From NCBI RefSeq assembly GCF_010389155.1, contig NC_057768.1, forward strand, positions 10,786,501 through 10,850,500: a stretch of DNA of 64,000 nt, read 5' to 3'. This DNA comes from Erigeron canadensis (taxonomy: Eukaryota > Streptophyta > Magnoliopsida > Asterales > Asteraceae). Positions 11,778 through 24,269 of the stretch are shown here, piece after piece. The notes under the pieces are model-generated. The model was not told the DNA's origin. It saw only the letters and a list, made by a program, of their open reading frames with translations, and ran no database searches. How positions within the stretch are numbered: position 1 is the first letter of the stretch; each line of letters begins with the position of its first letter. Position numbers and translations under genes: made by a program.

Positions 11778-12660
11778 TTCAATTTTTTAATTTCTTTTTC
11801 TTTCTTTGTTTCTAATAGATTTTGATTTAAAAACACATAGTGTGTGCACAGACGAAAACTATATATTGCTGAAATTTTGTTTGATATATACAGATGTAGA
11901 TAATATAATATATAAATATAATAATTAATTAATGAATAAATAAATATAATAAGACGAGGGAAGAACAAGAAGAGAATCTCTCTTTCTATAGATTCCTTTT
12001 GGAGTTTCAAAAGGTCACTTTGTTGGTTTGTTTATTATTTTAATTTTGTGGAGACGAGCATGGTATCCGCGCAATGCGGCAGCGAACCGATGATAACGGT
12101 GGTGGCGACACCTATTGGTGTAGGTAAAGGTATTTGATTTAAAGGGGTTTGTAGAGATATTTTATAATATAATGGACTAATGGTATAATCTAATATTAAG
12201 GGTTGATGGTGATTTAATTCATTAAGGGTATTTTAGTCAATTCACATGTCCCATTTTTGTAAACTTTCAACATGGGGTTATAATTTTTATATAGAAGTAT
12301 AGATAACTTAACTTTTAAAATGCTGACATCATTTTTTTTACTGTATATAAAGATTTTAATTGAAAAATGATTAATACTGTTAAAGTATTAAATATCTTTT
12401 TAAAAATTCAGATATCAGTAAATTTATTTCCAATGTCATTTCTGAGATCTTGATGTATCTTATAAGGGAAAAGTGAATATAAGGTTGTCCGGCACCTAAG
12501 CTTAGCTGTAACACCTCACATACAAATTTTTTATTTTTTTTTATTAATGATTAAATGTTTAGGCCCCATGATATTTATGGATTAAAAAAACAATATGTGA
12601 GTGTTCCACATCTAAGCTTAGATACCTAACACCCTTATATTTTTATGCCCATCTTATAAA
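11778..12660 (-). promoter_or_regulatory. 5' flank and presumed promoter of PILS
   Basis: Sequence upstream of the PILS start codon (at 11777, minus strand). AT-rich, with a pyrimidine-rich stretch on the minus strand near 11940-12000 that may be 5' UTR. I could not place a convincing TATA box or transcription start. The far part (12473-12645) is occupied by a small repeat element. Confidence 0.4.
12473..12645. mobile_element. Small inverted-repeat element, copy B
   Basis: A second copy of the element at 9641-9830: GGTTGTCCGGCACCTAAGCT, then the AACACCTCACATACAAATTT block, a GGCCCCATGATATTTATGG middle, and GTGAGTGTTCCACATCTAAG at the end. It shares the same order of blocks with scattered substitutions. 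Confidence 0.55.
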
Positions 12661-12676
12661 TAGAAGGATTTTATAA

Positions 12677-14884
12677 GGGGCATACTATTAACACCATAGA
12701 ATTTGGCTATTGACACCAGACCTCAAAAAGGGCAAATTTCACCCCATCTGCCTTCTTATATTCGCCCCTTCTGCTCCATAAATAAAAGACGGATAAAAAG
12801 TAATAATGACGGTCAATGACCGGTAACTACCCCTCTTTCACCCCGATACCTCCCTTTTTCTTCCACCATTTCCCCTTTTTCTTTTGAAATCTCGAAACCC
12901 ACCTCATGCCTCCTCAATCTTTTTTTTCCATACTTCTTTAATAAAGGTGAAGATAATAATATTAATATATATATGTGATGAAACAAATAATATATAAGCT
13001 TTTAAAATTAATGATTACACCAAAAACGATACTTGGATAACTTTCCAAATACTCTTGAAGTGCTACATCCTTAGTGATGTAATCCTCAATCGTTTGAGAT
13101 TCAATAAGTACTTTCCACCGGTGAAGAAAATAATAAAGAGCCCCCTTATTCTTAAATATCGACTCACAATGTTTTATTATATTCCTCCTTATGTGAACTC
13201 TACAGAGTTGTCGCGCAGCATTCGGCACCACATTCCGACATGCATTCATCAGTGCTAGCTCCCTATCAGTAATTATAAGACTCACGGGCCAGCCTTCACC
13301 AAGTGTCCGTTTTATAGTCTGTAACACCCAAACATAGTTGGCCTCCTGTTCGTTTACTATAAACGCACCAACTATATGAAATGTCTTGCCCGTTGAAGTG
13401 ACGCCTACAATCTCAACAAATGGCATTCCATATTTGTTAGTTTTGTAGGTGGAGTCTATGAACAACACGTTAGGAAATGCACGCCAAATCTCAAATGATT
13501 ATGGGTGCATAAAAAACAGATTTTCCATCCGGTTCGAATATACGTCCGTTGTATACTCATAAGTGTAATGGAATTGTTGTAGCACGGACAAAAGCACCTG
13601 TATTTAAAAAAATATATATATATATTTGTAAAATCCTAATGTCAACATGTTAAACTCAAAGGATATGTAGAAGTGAAAAGCTAACATGCATTGGAGTATT
13701 TCCAATCTTTTGGGCCTCTTCGTTTCTTATTTTTTCCAGTAAGTTGTGTACATCTTTGATGAAAGATAGGTTGTTTGGAAATTCCTTTCTCAATCTATCA
13801 AAAGTACCTTGCGCATCCAGGTTTAAGTAATACTGTCTCCGTACCCATTCTTCTTCGGCTGGAGAAATACGTCTGGCAAACGCATGACCATACATATCAT
13901 CTATGTCGTGATTATCTATGTCATGATTATGTGTATGATCTATCACATTTACCCTCCAACCATATGGCTCCGGATAATAACCTTGCAGTTTGAATGGACA
14001 ATTACATTTTTTTGAAAAAACTCTTTCCGATGCCCTTACTCCTCCCACCGTATGTTCCACCACGATCACAAATGAGTAATACTCTAAAAACGTCATCCGT
14101 TGCATTTTTGTTTGATCTACCCTTGGCTAGTACATAACCTAGCGACATTGCTGTTGCTTGCGCCCATTCCGTCAGTTCTTCGACTGAGTTGAACGACAAT
14201 TATAATAGAAAATATTAATCCCATGTTTTTTATTAAGTAATTAAATACTTAACGAAAAGATATGTTGAATTATACCTAATCAACATAAAAGGGAGTGACG
14301 TCGTAGTCAAAATTACTGCTCTTGTTATCGTCAGAATTATCCATCTAAAATATACAACATTATATACATTTATATATATAAATCAACAACATAACAATGG
14401 CCAATTTAACTATAAAATATACAACATTATGTACGTACCTTATATTTGGATATCGCTTTGAAATTTTACTATAAGTGGACATCATTCCTACATGCATATA
14501 TAGGGCAGGAGATAAGTAAGAGAAGAAGGGGCGAATGGCAGATGGGGCGAAATTCACCCCTTTTGCCCCCCCACACTTTCGGAATAAAGTGACATAAAGG
14601 TGATTTACAGTATCGGTAAAAACGGTATGGGTAAAAAATGGTATAGGTAAAAGTGACATAAAGGTGATAAGGTATGGGTAAAAGTCTAGGCTCAGATGGG
14701 GCGAAATTCTCCTCTCCTGATCACAAATTTCGCCCCTTCTGCTCCGGCGTGTCAGGTTGAGTTAACGTAAAGCTGACAACGGGTGGTTTAAATTGATAGG
14801 CCAGATGGGGCCCCTTCTGCTCAATATTTTTGCCACTTTTGAGGGGTGTCAATAGAAAAAAAAAAGGTGCCAATAGGAAGCCTC
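12677..14884 (-). mobile_element. Decayed FAR1-type MULE transposon
   Basis: A 2.2-kb element whose ends form diverged terminal inverted repeats (GGGGCATACTATTAACACC against GAGGCTTCCTATTGGCACC, followed by shared CTATTGACACC and CTCAAAA blocks). It is flanked by TTTTATAA on both sides (12669-12676 and 14885-14892), consistent with an 8-9 bp MULE target duplication. The right sub-terminal region repeats GGGGCGAAATTC-type blocks. It contains the transposase remnants listed below and is non-functional. Confidence 0.75.
12962..14199 (-). pseudogene. FAR1/MULE transposase remnant, frameshifted and truncated
   Basis: Two coding blocks on the minus strand. The upstream block (14199 down to about 13660) reads as a FAR1-type zinc-binding DNA-binding domain: a CDRGG segment, a CNCPFKL segment and HTHNHD ligand-like residues. 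It is split by a frameshift near 14000-14100. The downstream block starts at a splice acceptor near 13597 and has an in-frame stop near 13500. It continues as the MULE catalytic domain with LFIDSTYKTNKYGMP (first Asp) and LIITDRELALMNA (second Asp), ending near 12962. I do not see the third catalytic acidic residue or the SWIM zinc finger, so the 3' half is missing. MULE transposases cut and paste DNA; FAR1/FHY3 transcription factors derive from this lineage. Confidence 0.8.
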
Positions 14885-14968
14885 TTTTATAAAAAGATTA
14901 ATTAGAAAAAAAGAGAATTTACATGCACTACACTACTGCAGCGCCCATCATTAGCTGCTTCACATTCA

Positions 14969-15347
14969 GGGGCAAGGGTGTAGTGTCAAAACTTTGGCAA
15001 ATTGGCAAGTTTTGGTAAATTTACATTCAATCACAAGTGAACACATGGCCAAACAAGAAGCCAAACTTAGCCAAAAGTAGCCAAATTAAAGGGTGTAGTG
15101 GTTTTTGGTTTCAATCGGCATGTTTTTGGTTTCAACACACAAAAAAAAAACAAAAAGTGGATCCCTCTCCCTATTTTTATGAACAAAAAGCTTGCCGATG
15201 AGTAGTTATGATCGGCCAAAACTAGCCGATATAGTATGCCAAAACTTGCCGATTAAACTTGCCGATTCACGTGCTGTAGTATTGCCAATGTGCCGAAACT
15301 AGCCGATGTTTTTTGCCGATGTTTCTTGCCAACTACACCTCTGCCCC
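14969..15347. mobile_element. Harbinger-like MITE
   Basis: The termini GGGGCAAGGGTGTAGT and ACTACACCTCTGCCCC form inverted repeats and are flanked by TCA on both sides (14966-14968 and 15348-15350). A 379-bp non-coding element with many GCCAAA and GCCGAT units. The 3-bp target duplication and size suggest PIF/Harbinger, although TCA is not the usual TWA target, so class assignment is tentative. Confidence 0.6.
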
Positions 15348-15350
15348 TCA

Positions 15351-16260
15351 TAGCAAAATTTTTAGGGATTATGGCACCAAAGTGTAAGAAACTATGTTAT
15401 TTTATCTATGTTATGTAGTGTACTATACATTTGTCTATTGTACGTAAGAAACTTATTATTTTAGTAAAAAACATGTAGGCCACCGATTTTCACTGGTTTC
15501 CCGTTATTATTTTAAATCATAATTCTTGTTCTGCTCCTCTTTATTACTTGCCTGCATCTTTATTATAAAATTTCATTTCTTAAAAGTCTTTAGATTATAA
15601 AATCCCATATTCTTTAGATGACCCCAACTATAAATATAAATCATATCTACTAATGATACAAGTAATAGATATAAACTCTTATGCTCTTATTTTGTATCAC
15701 CACCAACTACAATAGGAAAAAAAAAGGTATATAAAGCCAAGATTAACATTTTCAGTTATGTTGTTTGTGAATTCACCACCATGCCTGCTGCTCCTTTTGG
15801 TGTTGATGATTTCCTTCAATTTTGATTTGATTTTGGATCTAAAAAGGGGTGTCCGGATCTAGGACATTAGAGTTTTCATCAACCTTTCTTTGGATATTGA
15901 TCAATCATCTCTTTAATTTCCATTTATTTGTTCTTTACCTTTCTGTCTCTTGCCTGGGAGTTACTCATCACCACCGCCGGAGTTACTCACCGCTGCTGCC
16001 CCCGGAGTTAATCACAGCTGCCGTAGTCAGAGTTAATCACCACTGTCGCCGTCGGTGCAAAGTTTAATCTGGGGATATATTGATGAGGTGTCATATGTAC
16101 AAAGGGATTTGTATTATAGGTGTAGAATTTTTTGTAGAGGACGTGAATTTCAATGCCAAACTCATGTGAAGAGCACCTGGGTTCCTATTTCTACCTGTCA
16201 AGATTATGGGGAAAAAAAAGGTTTTTTGGGGCTGTGAATTTTGATTGTAATAATGTTTGT
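15351..16260. other. Intergenic stretch with unassigned open frames
   Basis: AT-rich spacer followed by a GC-richer part (15950-16060) with repeated GGAGTTA-ATCACC-type units and an open frame at 16055-16237. A short start context (ATG at 15781 followed by Pro-Ala-Ala) runs only about a dozen codons. I could not match any of it to a protein family. It could be a degraded gene fragment. Confidence 0.35.
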
Positions 16261-16287
16261 TTCTATATATATATATATATATATATA

Positions 16288-16445
16288 TATGGAAAAGTAA
16301 GTATGAGGCTGTTATTCACATACTAATATTTTAATATTTTAAATAAATACATGGCCCCCCATGATTTTTACCTTTTAAAAAAAGGTATGTGAGGGGTTTT
16401 TCACCCAACTTGGGTGCCTAACAGCCTCATATTCCCTTCCCCCAT
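16288..16445. mobile_element. Small inverted-repeat element, copy C
   Basis: Bounded on both sides by (TA)n. Its ends ATGAGGCTGTTA and TAACAGCCTCAT pair, and the middle has a GGCCCCCCATGATTTTTACC block like those in the copies at 9641 and 12473. It is the most diverged of the three. Confidence 0.5.
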
Positions 16446-16464
16446 ATATATATATATACATATA

Positions 16465-16956
16465 TAGTGAAAAGTTATTTTGAGAACCTTTTTTTTGCGA
16501 GAACCTTTGAGAACTTTTCAAATTAAGCTCAACCGGTGACTATTCTTTACATGAAATTGTTTTTTGATTGTTTTCTGAATAACTTATGTGTAATTTTGAA
16601 GTTTATAATTGTGTGAAGGCATGAATTATCATCCGTTATACAATTATGTGGAGATTTGGATTTTTGATCACATGTGCACGAATATTGCTATGATTACATG
16701 TGATCGACTTGCATACATGTGATCATAGCAATATTCGTGCACATGTGATCAATAATCCAAATCTCCACATAAGTGTATAACGGATGATAATCTATGCCTC
16801 AACACAATTATAAACTTCAAAATTACACATAAGTTATCAGAAAACAGTCAAAAAACAATATTCATGTAAAGAACAATCATTGGTTGGGCTTGATTTAAAA
16901 AGTTTTCAAAGGTTCTCAAAAAAAAAAAAAGAGTTCTGAAAATAACTTTACCCTAC
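16465..16956. mobile_element. Near-perfect ~490-bp palindromic fold-back element
   Basis: The two halves are reverse complements around a centre near 16705. Matching blocks include AAAAGTTATTTT, TTACACATAAGTTAT, ATAACGGATGATAAT, TGGAGATTTGGAT and GATCACATGTGCACGAATAT. The centre is a pair of ACATGTGATC units around about 10 unpaired bases. The outer ends abut (TA)n. Transcripts of either strand would fold into a long hairpin. No protein is encoded. Confidence 0.8.
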
Positions 16957-17607
16957 ATATATAATATAATATAATGTAAACTGAATATATAATGATTAAT
17001 TAATATATTCATCATTATATATTCATTCAATGCCACGTCATATTGTTTTAAACAAAAGTGTAACTGATAACCGGATAACTTTGCAACCAGTAATCGATTA
17101 CATGTCTTTAATCAAAATAATAAGTTTTTTACATACAATAAATAAATATATAATACACTACATAATATAGACAAAATGACATTGTTTGTTACACTTTGGT
17201 GTCATAACTACAAAGTTTTATGAGTATATGGTAAGGGATCATTAAGTCTTTGAAAGAATATCAAATCCCTTTTTAGTTTTAAATAAATTCTTTTCAAGGT
17301 AACTATTTATGTCAAAATTCGTCTTTGATTTCATTCTAACTTTATAAATCATTTTTGTATCCCAAGTTCCCAACATACATTTCCAAACCGTTTGAGCATT
17401 TAACAAGTTAAACTCTTCATGCAACCATTTATATATCGCATAGTTTGTAATAACCATTTTTTCATGTCTTCATTACTAACCAATATACTTCTGAAAAACT
17501 GTGACTGGAGTAGCGAAATCACGTTAGAAGGGGGAAGAGGCAAGGCCCAACCTACACATGCTTACTAATATTATTGTTATATGTAAAATATTATAAATTT
17601 TTTATTC
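16957..17607. other. Intergenic, nothing recognised
   Basis: AT-rich sequence with an open frame of 71 codons on the minus strand (17457-17242) that matches no family I know. Codon use and the absence of splice structure give no support for a gene. Confidence 0.4.
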
Positions 17608-18560
17608 TATGGTGTTTGGTTAGTAGAATTTGTTGGAATTTGATGTAATTGGAATCTAAATTTCATTCCATATCATGTTTGGTTGACATAATGGAATTCA
17701 GATTACATTCCATGTCTTGTTTGGTTCGTAATGAAAAGAAATTGGAATCCTTCAAATTCCATCATATGAAAAAATTTAAGATTCCTTGGCAAATTTGATG
17801 GAAAGTTTTAAATTCCAATGGAATTCAAAATTTGTTAAAAACAACTCTTCTAAAATTATATTATTATGTGATTATATAGTGTATTAAATAATTAACTTAT
17901 ATTTAAAAGTGTATTTATCTATTATTCTTATTATTATTTTGTATTACAAATAATTTTATTGTTTTTATTTAATAAAAATTTGTTATTATTTTATAAATAT
18001 TTCAATTTTTCAAAAAGTTATTTATTTTATAAAAAAGAGTAACTATTTATAAAAGTTTTATTGTTTTATAAAAATTATTAATACTATATAAACAATTAAT
18101 ATTTAATTATTTACTGGAAATCGTAATTTTATAGAAAATATTATTAATTTAAAATTTTTAATTATTTCATTATAAAAAATTAATTTATTTTATAAAAAAA
18201 ATATTTATTTTATAAAGAATAGTTTACTTTATAAAATAGTTGTTTTTTAATAAAGATATTGTTCGTTTATAAAAAAATTATTATTTTATATAGAATTTAT
18301 TAATTCATAAAAACTATACAATTTTAATAAAAATTTTATTATCTTGTAAATACTATTTTATTTTTATAAAAATATATTAATTAGTTATTATTATTATTAT
18401 ATATATTATGAATTTCATTTCATTACATTTAATTCCGATCAACCAAACACGAACAGATTATAATTCTTTCAAATTTGAATTTTATCAGATTCCAATTCAT
18501 TCAGATTTTAATTTGTTCAGATTTTAATTTCTTTTACAGATTTTAATTTCTTCAAAAAAC
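17608..18560. repeat. AT-rich inverted-repeat-bounded segment
   Basis: The left edge carries GGTGTTTGGTTAGTAGAATTT and the right part (about 18435-18450) carries the inverted counterpart AACCAAACACGA. The right end repeats CAGATTTTAATTTSTTC-type units. The interior is extremely AT-rich with many ATTTTATAAA-like units. It may be a degenerate hAT-like or other non-autonomous element; I could not define target duplications. Confidence 0.4.
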
Positions 18561-18648
18561 ATTCTGCGAACTAAACGGCCCCTTAGTGTATTTGGCTGCC
18601 CCCATCCAAAACTTGTATTTGATGATTGGCCCAATTATATATTTAGAA

Positions 18649-19119
18649 CTAGTTTTAATACCCGTACGATGTACGGATTGATTATAATTATATAAATCCG
18701 TCACTTATTGTTTATGATGATTTTGGTTTGTGAATTTTGAATATAGGATTGAAAACCTTTAATTGTATTTTTTTCGAAAGGCTAATCTATGCCTAATAAT
18801 TTAACTCATACATAAAAACACATTAAAATTGAAATGGTGAATATACGTGATATTAGAGACTTTTGTGTGTACATCTATTAGTAATAATGAGTTTTATGAT
18901 ATAAATTAGAAACCTAGTTTGAATAGGATTCTTAACCTAGATAGAATTATTATTTTTAAATATTATATTATAGTTATATTCTTATTAGATAAGGATTATT
19001 ATCACATATTTAAAAACTAACTAAATTTTTTTTAATAAACTAAATGACACGTGTGGAGCAAGGATTACGCCACGTGTCATAGAAAGAAGCCTTCAATCCT
19101 GTTTTAGTATATTGGTAGA
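18649..19119 (-). mobile_element. Non-autonomous Helitron (minus strand)
   Basis: On the minus strand the element starts TCTACCAATATACTAAAACA (19119 downward). It ends with a perfect CCGTAC-ATC-GTACGG hairpin (18662-18676), a short spacer and CTAG (18652-18649), inserted between A and T. These are the diagnostic Helitron termini: 5' TC, a 3' hairpin, 3' CTRR, no target duplication. Its first ~85 bp match the Helitron at 31565. Length 471 bp, no coding content. Confidence 0.8.
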
Positions 19120-19440
19120 TATCAGTTAGTCACCTAGTAAACAAATTATATATATTTTTTTGGTTTGTATGTAACTTAGTTAATGTAGATTATAGTTTGT
19201 TTTCTTTCCGAAACATTAATCTCCTTTTCATTCCGGCCTTTTTTTGTTCCCAACTCTATCTTTTTTGGTTTGTATGTTACTTAGTTAATAAATATATATA
19301 TATAGGGTGAGGATCCTGGAAAAATGGGTGTTAAGGAGAGAAGGGAGAGAAAACTATTGACCAATCAGAACGCGACATGTGTCTAAATTAAAAAAAAAGC
19401 GCGGTGGCAATTTCATAAATAATTTAAAGTTTTGTGAAGC

Positions 19441-20133
19441 TTGGTCAGCTTCAACTCTCAGTGGGTTGGGTCAGCTTGGGTTGGTTCAGCCTAAGTTGGA
19501 TCAGCTTAGTTTGGGTTAGGTTGATCAGGTTGGGTCAGCTTATGGTCTGGGTGAGTTTGGGTCAGGTTGGGGTCTGGTGAGGTTAGGTAAGCTTGGGGTT
19601 GGGTCTGGGTCATTTTGGGTCAGCTTAGGGTCAGGTTAGGTCAGCTTGGGGTTGGGTCAATTTAGGGTCTGGGTCAGGGTTGGGTCAGCTTGACACACAA
19701 TCTACACAAATGTAGATTATGGGTTTTGGGTCAGCTTGGGTTCTGGGTTGGGTCAGCTTGGGTTCTGGGTTGGGTCAGCTTGGGTCAGGTTGGGTTAGCT
19801 TGGGGTCTAGTCAGGTTGGGTCAGCTTGGGGTTGGGTTAGCTTGACACAATTTACACATAATCTACACAAGTGTAGATTAATCTACACAAATGTAGATTA
19901 TGGGTTTTGGGTCAGCTTAGGTTCTGGGTTGGGTCAGCTTGGGTCAGGTTGGGTCAGCTTGGGGTCTGCCAGGTTGGGTCAGCTTGGGGTTGGGTTAGCT
20001 TGACACAATTTACACATAATCTACATAAAGATTTATGGGTTTTGGGTCTGCTTGGGTCACGTTGGGTCAGCTTCGGGTCTGTGTCAGGGTGAATTAGCTT
20101 GGGTTCTGGGTCAGGTTGGGGTTGGGTTGGGTC
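19441..20133 (+). repeat. GGGTCAGCTTGGGT minisatellite
   Basis: Dozens of degenerate units of about 10-20 bp built on GGGTTGGGTCAGCTTGGG. They are broken by a higher-order unit containing ACACAATCTACACAAATGTA (near 19690, 19855 and 20005). The same repeat resumes on the far side of the retrotransposon (31093-31200), partly inverted. Strong G/C strand asymmetry: the plus strand is G-rich and C-poor. Confidence 0.85.
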
Positions 20134-20138
20134 AGCTT

Positions 20139-22990
20139 TGTAACACCCCGCTAAAGCGGAATATATGGGATGTACAGATAAGCACAATTGCACACAGTAC
20201 AAGTTCCAACACAGCCAATAACATTAACAAGAGAAGAAGTATAATGGTTATTACAGTACATGGGGTATACCCAGGATAGCTAATATTCGAAAGACAAAAC
20301 AATTGTCTAAAAGTACCAAGTCTTGAACCGAACAAGCAAAGGAAAGTCTTCACAGCTCCTGATCTTGAACGCTCGAACAATCGCCAAATGAATGAGCTTA
20401 AAAGAAGAAGACTCCTATGCTACTAGATCTAATAGCCTAGCCTGAAAAGCATGTAAGTTCAAAAGGTCAACTACGAAAGTAGTTGGTGAGATTCACTCAA
20501 AGTACAATTTAATATACATATTAATGATATGTAGAGTAAGAACAAGGTCATAAGATCTGTACCTTTAGCAAAAGTACTTTGTAATAGTAAGAACAGTACA
20601 AGAACAAATAATGAACTATGAATGTATTGTCACTGCTAACCCGATTGGCCAGAACTGAACTGTAATGTAAAGATATGCTCATATTATTCAAGTACGCCAA
20701 GTAAGATCTAGATCAGAACAAGAACAAGTAATATGCATTCTCCAGAACTGCGGAGAATGAGGGTGGGCCTACCCTAAACAGCGCTGTCCATAATTACCTA
20801 CGGTTCAATCCCTGAACTATGGGATATGAATTGATAGCAGTGAACAAGAACTGAACAAGTACAGGTAAGAACTAGAACATGATAATGAACAAGTACAGTA
20901 GTATGATTGTATTTAAGGATCTTGCCCATTCAAGACTTAAATACCCTTTTTAAATGATTAAGAATCATATCATAAGTATCTCATAAGTTCATTTAGTAGT
21001 ACGTAAAATAGTTCAAGAAGATATGTACAAGTACAAAACAGTTTTCATGCTTTTCAGTCCCCGATAAAAGAACTTGAACAAAATGTACAAAAGGGGGATT
21101 AGTGAACTCACAGTGATCTGGTACAAGCACAGTTTATAGGTACAGGGAAGAAGCACAGAGATAGATAAGTTATATCTATCAAAATCCAAGCACGTCTTGA
21201 TGGAAGCCTAAGTACATGTCATTGATCGTAAATAAGTACGTATATTAGTTCATGTGATTAATTATTCGCTGAAATGTCCTTGATGAACTGATGATTTGAC
21301 CCTTGCTGATCTTTGAACGTTTTGACTCAAAAAAGTTTGAATAGACTTAAGTACTTGCACTGGACTCGTTCTGAACGTCTTTGAACTCACACACATGTAA
21401 TTATAATGTTAATTAGTTAAGCGTGTCTTTAATAATGGACTTTAGTCTTAAGAACTTATTCTAATTGTTCATAGAACTTGTATTTTAATAATTAAGATGA
21501 ATCATGATTTTAATGTACTTGGTCAAGGATTTGAGCAATGATCATCACTAGGATTCGAATTTGAGCTAGACTTGACATGTTTGTACAGCCTTTAGTGTAT
21601 ATAAAGTACGAGATCTGGTCGAATTAAGTTCAAGTATGCCAGTTATAGGTCAAGATCATTTTAGGGTTTCCATAGAATTAAGGTCGTCCTAGAGACTTGG
21701 TCAAGACCAAGATCGTCCTAGGGTGGTCAAGACCAAGATCGTCCTAGGGTCTAGGACCAAGATCGTTTTAACCTTCATTTTGAACAAGATCGATTTAGAG
21801 ACTAGAACAAGATCGTTTTAGAGACTAGAACAAGATCGTATTGGAGGTGCTATGATCAAGATCGTCTTAAAGGTACTAGTAAAGGGACGACTTGTAGGAG
21901 GTCGTTTCAAGGTTCAAGGGCAAGAACAAGAGTACATGATCGATTCTGGTTAAAGATCATTTGATTGAGCGAAACCAATCTAAAATATTAGCTACACAAA
22001 GAGTGCATGGTTCCCAACCACAACAACGAAACAACATCACAATCACAATACGAGATCAAACGAGCAAGCACAAGTGAACAATTGGGGCTGCCCTAGGACG
22101 GTCTTGGTGATCAAGATCGTCCTAGTGCAAGGTCGTTCTAACCTCCAAACAGGCACGAGCATACAATGGAGTTCTAGGTCGATTTTTAGGACTTGTTTGG
22201 ACATAGCACTAGTACATAAATACACAATAACATTATTTACTAACACTTTTATTGATTTCAAGATTAAATATCACATGAACAAGTTATGACTTCAAGAACA
22301 AGTTGTACCTTGATTTTCAAAAATGGATTTTGTAGATTAAAGCATGTTATGACCCAAATTTGTTCAAACAAATGTTGTTATACACATTTAGACACAAACA
22401 CATTAACTTTTAACACGATCTTCATTCAAAAATTGGACCAAATCATCAAGAACATGAACTTGAAAAAGTTCATTTTTAATTTGCTCAAAAACCCATCAAA
22501 TGTTGTTGTTACCTGAGAAATGATTCAAGAAGTGTGTTTTGATTATCACAAGGATGCTAAAAGTACAAACGATTTCGATTGAAAGTATCAAAATCAAGAG
22601 ATGCTCTTGTGTGTGTTTTATGGTAGCTGAGTGTGTGTTTTAGTGAGAGAGTGGTGAGATGGAGAAGATGAAGAGAATGGGGTTTCTCTCTCTAACTCTC
22701 TATTTATAGTTTTCCAATATTAAATGAAAGTGCAAGGACTATTTGCGAACATTTTGAACTAGAACTTTTATGAATACGAACGTTTACGAACCGAACATTA
22801 ATATTTCATCGTATTTTAATCATAAACTCGTCATATAATCATGGTTTAAGATCAAATTGACCTTCATATAAGCACATCCTTTGGTCTAAAGCACAACAAG
22901 AACTTAAATAAATTGAACTATCTAGCCGTTCTAATGGCGAAAGTACGATTCAAAAAACTTATTTAGAACATTTATAAGACGGTTGTTACA
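20139..22990 (-). repeat. 3' LTR of the gypsy element
   Basis: 2,852 bp, running TGTAAC...GTTACA on both strands. It contains a region of repeated AAGATCGTCCTAGGGT-like units (about 21640-21900). It is nearly identical to the right LTR (28206-31087). Confidence 0.93.
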
Positions 22991-23003
22991 TTCTCCCCTA
23001 CTT
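22991..23003 (-). promoter_or_regulatory. Polypurine tract of the gypsy element
   Basis: Read on the minus strand, AAGTAGGGGAGAA lies directly before the 3' LTR start TGTAAC. This is the expected position and composition of the plus-strand primer for reverse transcription. Confidence 0.8.
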
Positions 23004-23023
23004 AGAGGATTTCGTCCTTGAAA

Positions 23024-24269
23024 TTAAGAGTCTTGTCGATCAAAAAGATGAGGGTACTTCTTCTTAATAAAGTCCTCGCGTTCCCAGGTGTCATTATACC
23101 CATGTCTAGCACTCCAACGTACACGAACTAGTGGTACTCTGCTCTGTCTAGTCTGCTTAGCATCTCTGTCAATGATCTCGCTGGGCTCTTCAGTGAACTC
23201 AAGCCCTTCGTCGATATGAACATCCTTAACAGGAATGACGGTCGGGTCGTCAGCCAAGCACTTCTTTAAATTGGACACGTGGAATGTGTCATGAACATTG
23301 CCAAGTTCTAGAGGTAGTTCCAGTTTGTACGCAACTGGTCCCACACGTTTAGTAGTCTTATAAGGTCCGATGTACTGAGGCGCCAGTTTGCCTTTCTTGC
23401 CAAAACGGGCAGTACCTTTCCATGGGGAAACTTTTAATAGAACTTTATCACCTACTTTGGAACTCTAAAGGTTTACGGCGTTTGTCAGCATAGGACTTTT
23501 GTCTGTCTTGAGCAGCTTTAAGCTTTTCTTTGATAACAGCGATTTTGTCTATAGTGAACTGTACGACTGGGAGCTTCATCCAGCTTCTTTCACCGGCGTC
23601 TAGCCAGCAAAGTGGTGATATGCACTTACGCCCATATAAGGCCTCGAACAGTACACACTGAATACTAGTGTGATAGCTGTTGTTGTACGAGAACTCGATC
23701 AATGGAAGGTGTTTATCCCAACTTCCTCTAAACTCTAATGCACAAGATTGTAGCATGTCCTCCAAGGTCTGGATAGTACGCTCGCTTTGCCCGTCTGTCT
23801 GAGGGTGATAAGTGATGCTCAAGTTAAGTCTAGTACCTAAAGCTTCTTGAAGTGACTGCCAAAAGTCAGATGTGAAACGAGGATCTCGATTGGACACAAT
23901 TGATAAAGGGACACCGTACTTGGTCACAATATCATCTATGTAAATCTCAGCGAGTTTCTCCAGTGAGTAGTCATCACGAATTGGAAGAAAACGAGCTGAT
24001 TTCGTCACTCTGTCTACTATCACCCAAATGGAGTTATGGTTGTCTTTTGTACGAGGCAGTTTCATGATGAAATCCATGGTAATATCTTCCCACTTCCACA
24101 CCGGGACTTCTAATTGTTTCAACAAACCGGAAGGTTTTTGATGTTCGATCTTAACTTTAGAACATGTCAGACATCTGCTGACGTACTCATAGATCTCTCT
24201 TTTCATCCCAGGCCACCAATAGTCTAGTTTCAAGTTCTTGTACATCTTGTCTGCACCCGGATGAATCAA
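23024..24269 (-). pseudogene. gypsy integrase with chromodomain-like C-terminus
   Basis: The frame 24269-23448 encodes the zinc-binding motif end (CLTCSKVK), the catalytic core with DFIMKLP and VIVDRVTKSARF, the second Asp region (SIVSNRDPRFTS) and the Glu region (HPQTDGQSERT). Near 23455 a one-base shift moves the frame. The C-terminus continues at 23447-23024 through GPVAYKLELP and an SRVPLVRVRW...TWERE end that looks like a plant chromovirus chromodomain. An in-frame TAA (24269-24267) separates it from the upstream coding. The frame just upstream of position 24270 belongs to the integrase N-terminal zinc-finger region. Confidence 0.85.

Noticed and set aside
16055..16237. Possible gene with several Cys residues
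   Set aside because: The Cys spacing does not match a zinc-finger family I know, and no exon partners were found.
17242..17457. 71-codon minus-strand frame
   Set aside because: No recognised motif and no splice or promoter support; length is compatible with chance.
19719..20202. Open frames rich in Gly/Ser/Leu/Trp
   Set aside because: They are translations of the minisatellite units, without start context or homology.
22043..22516. Open frames inside the gypsy LTR, repeated at 30133-30379
   Set aside because: They occur in both LTRs only because the LTRs are copies; no domain recognised.
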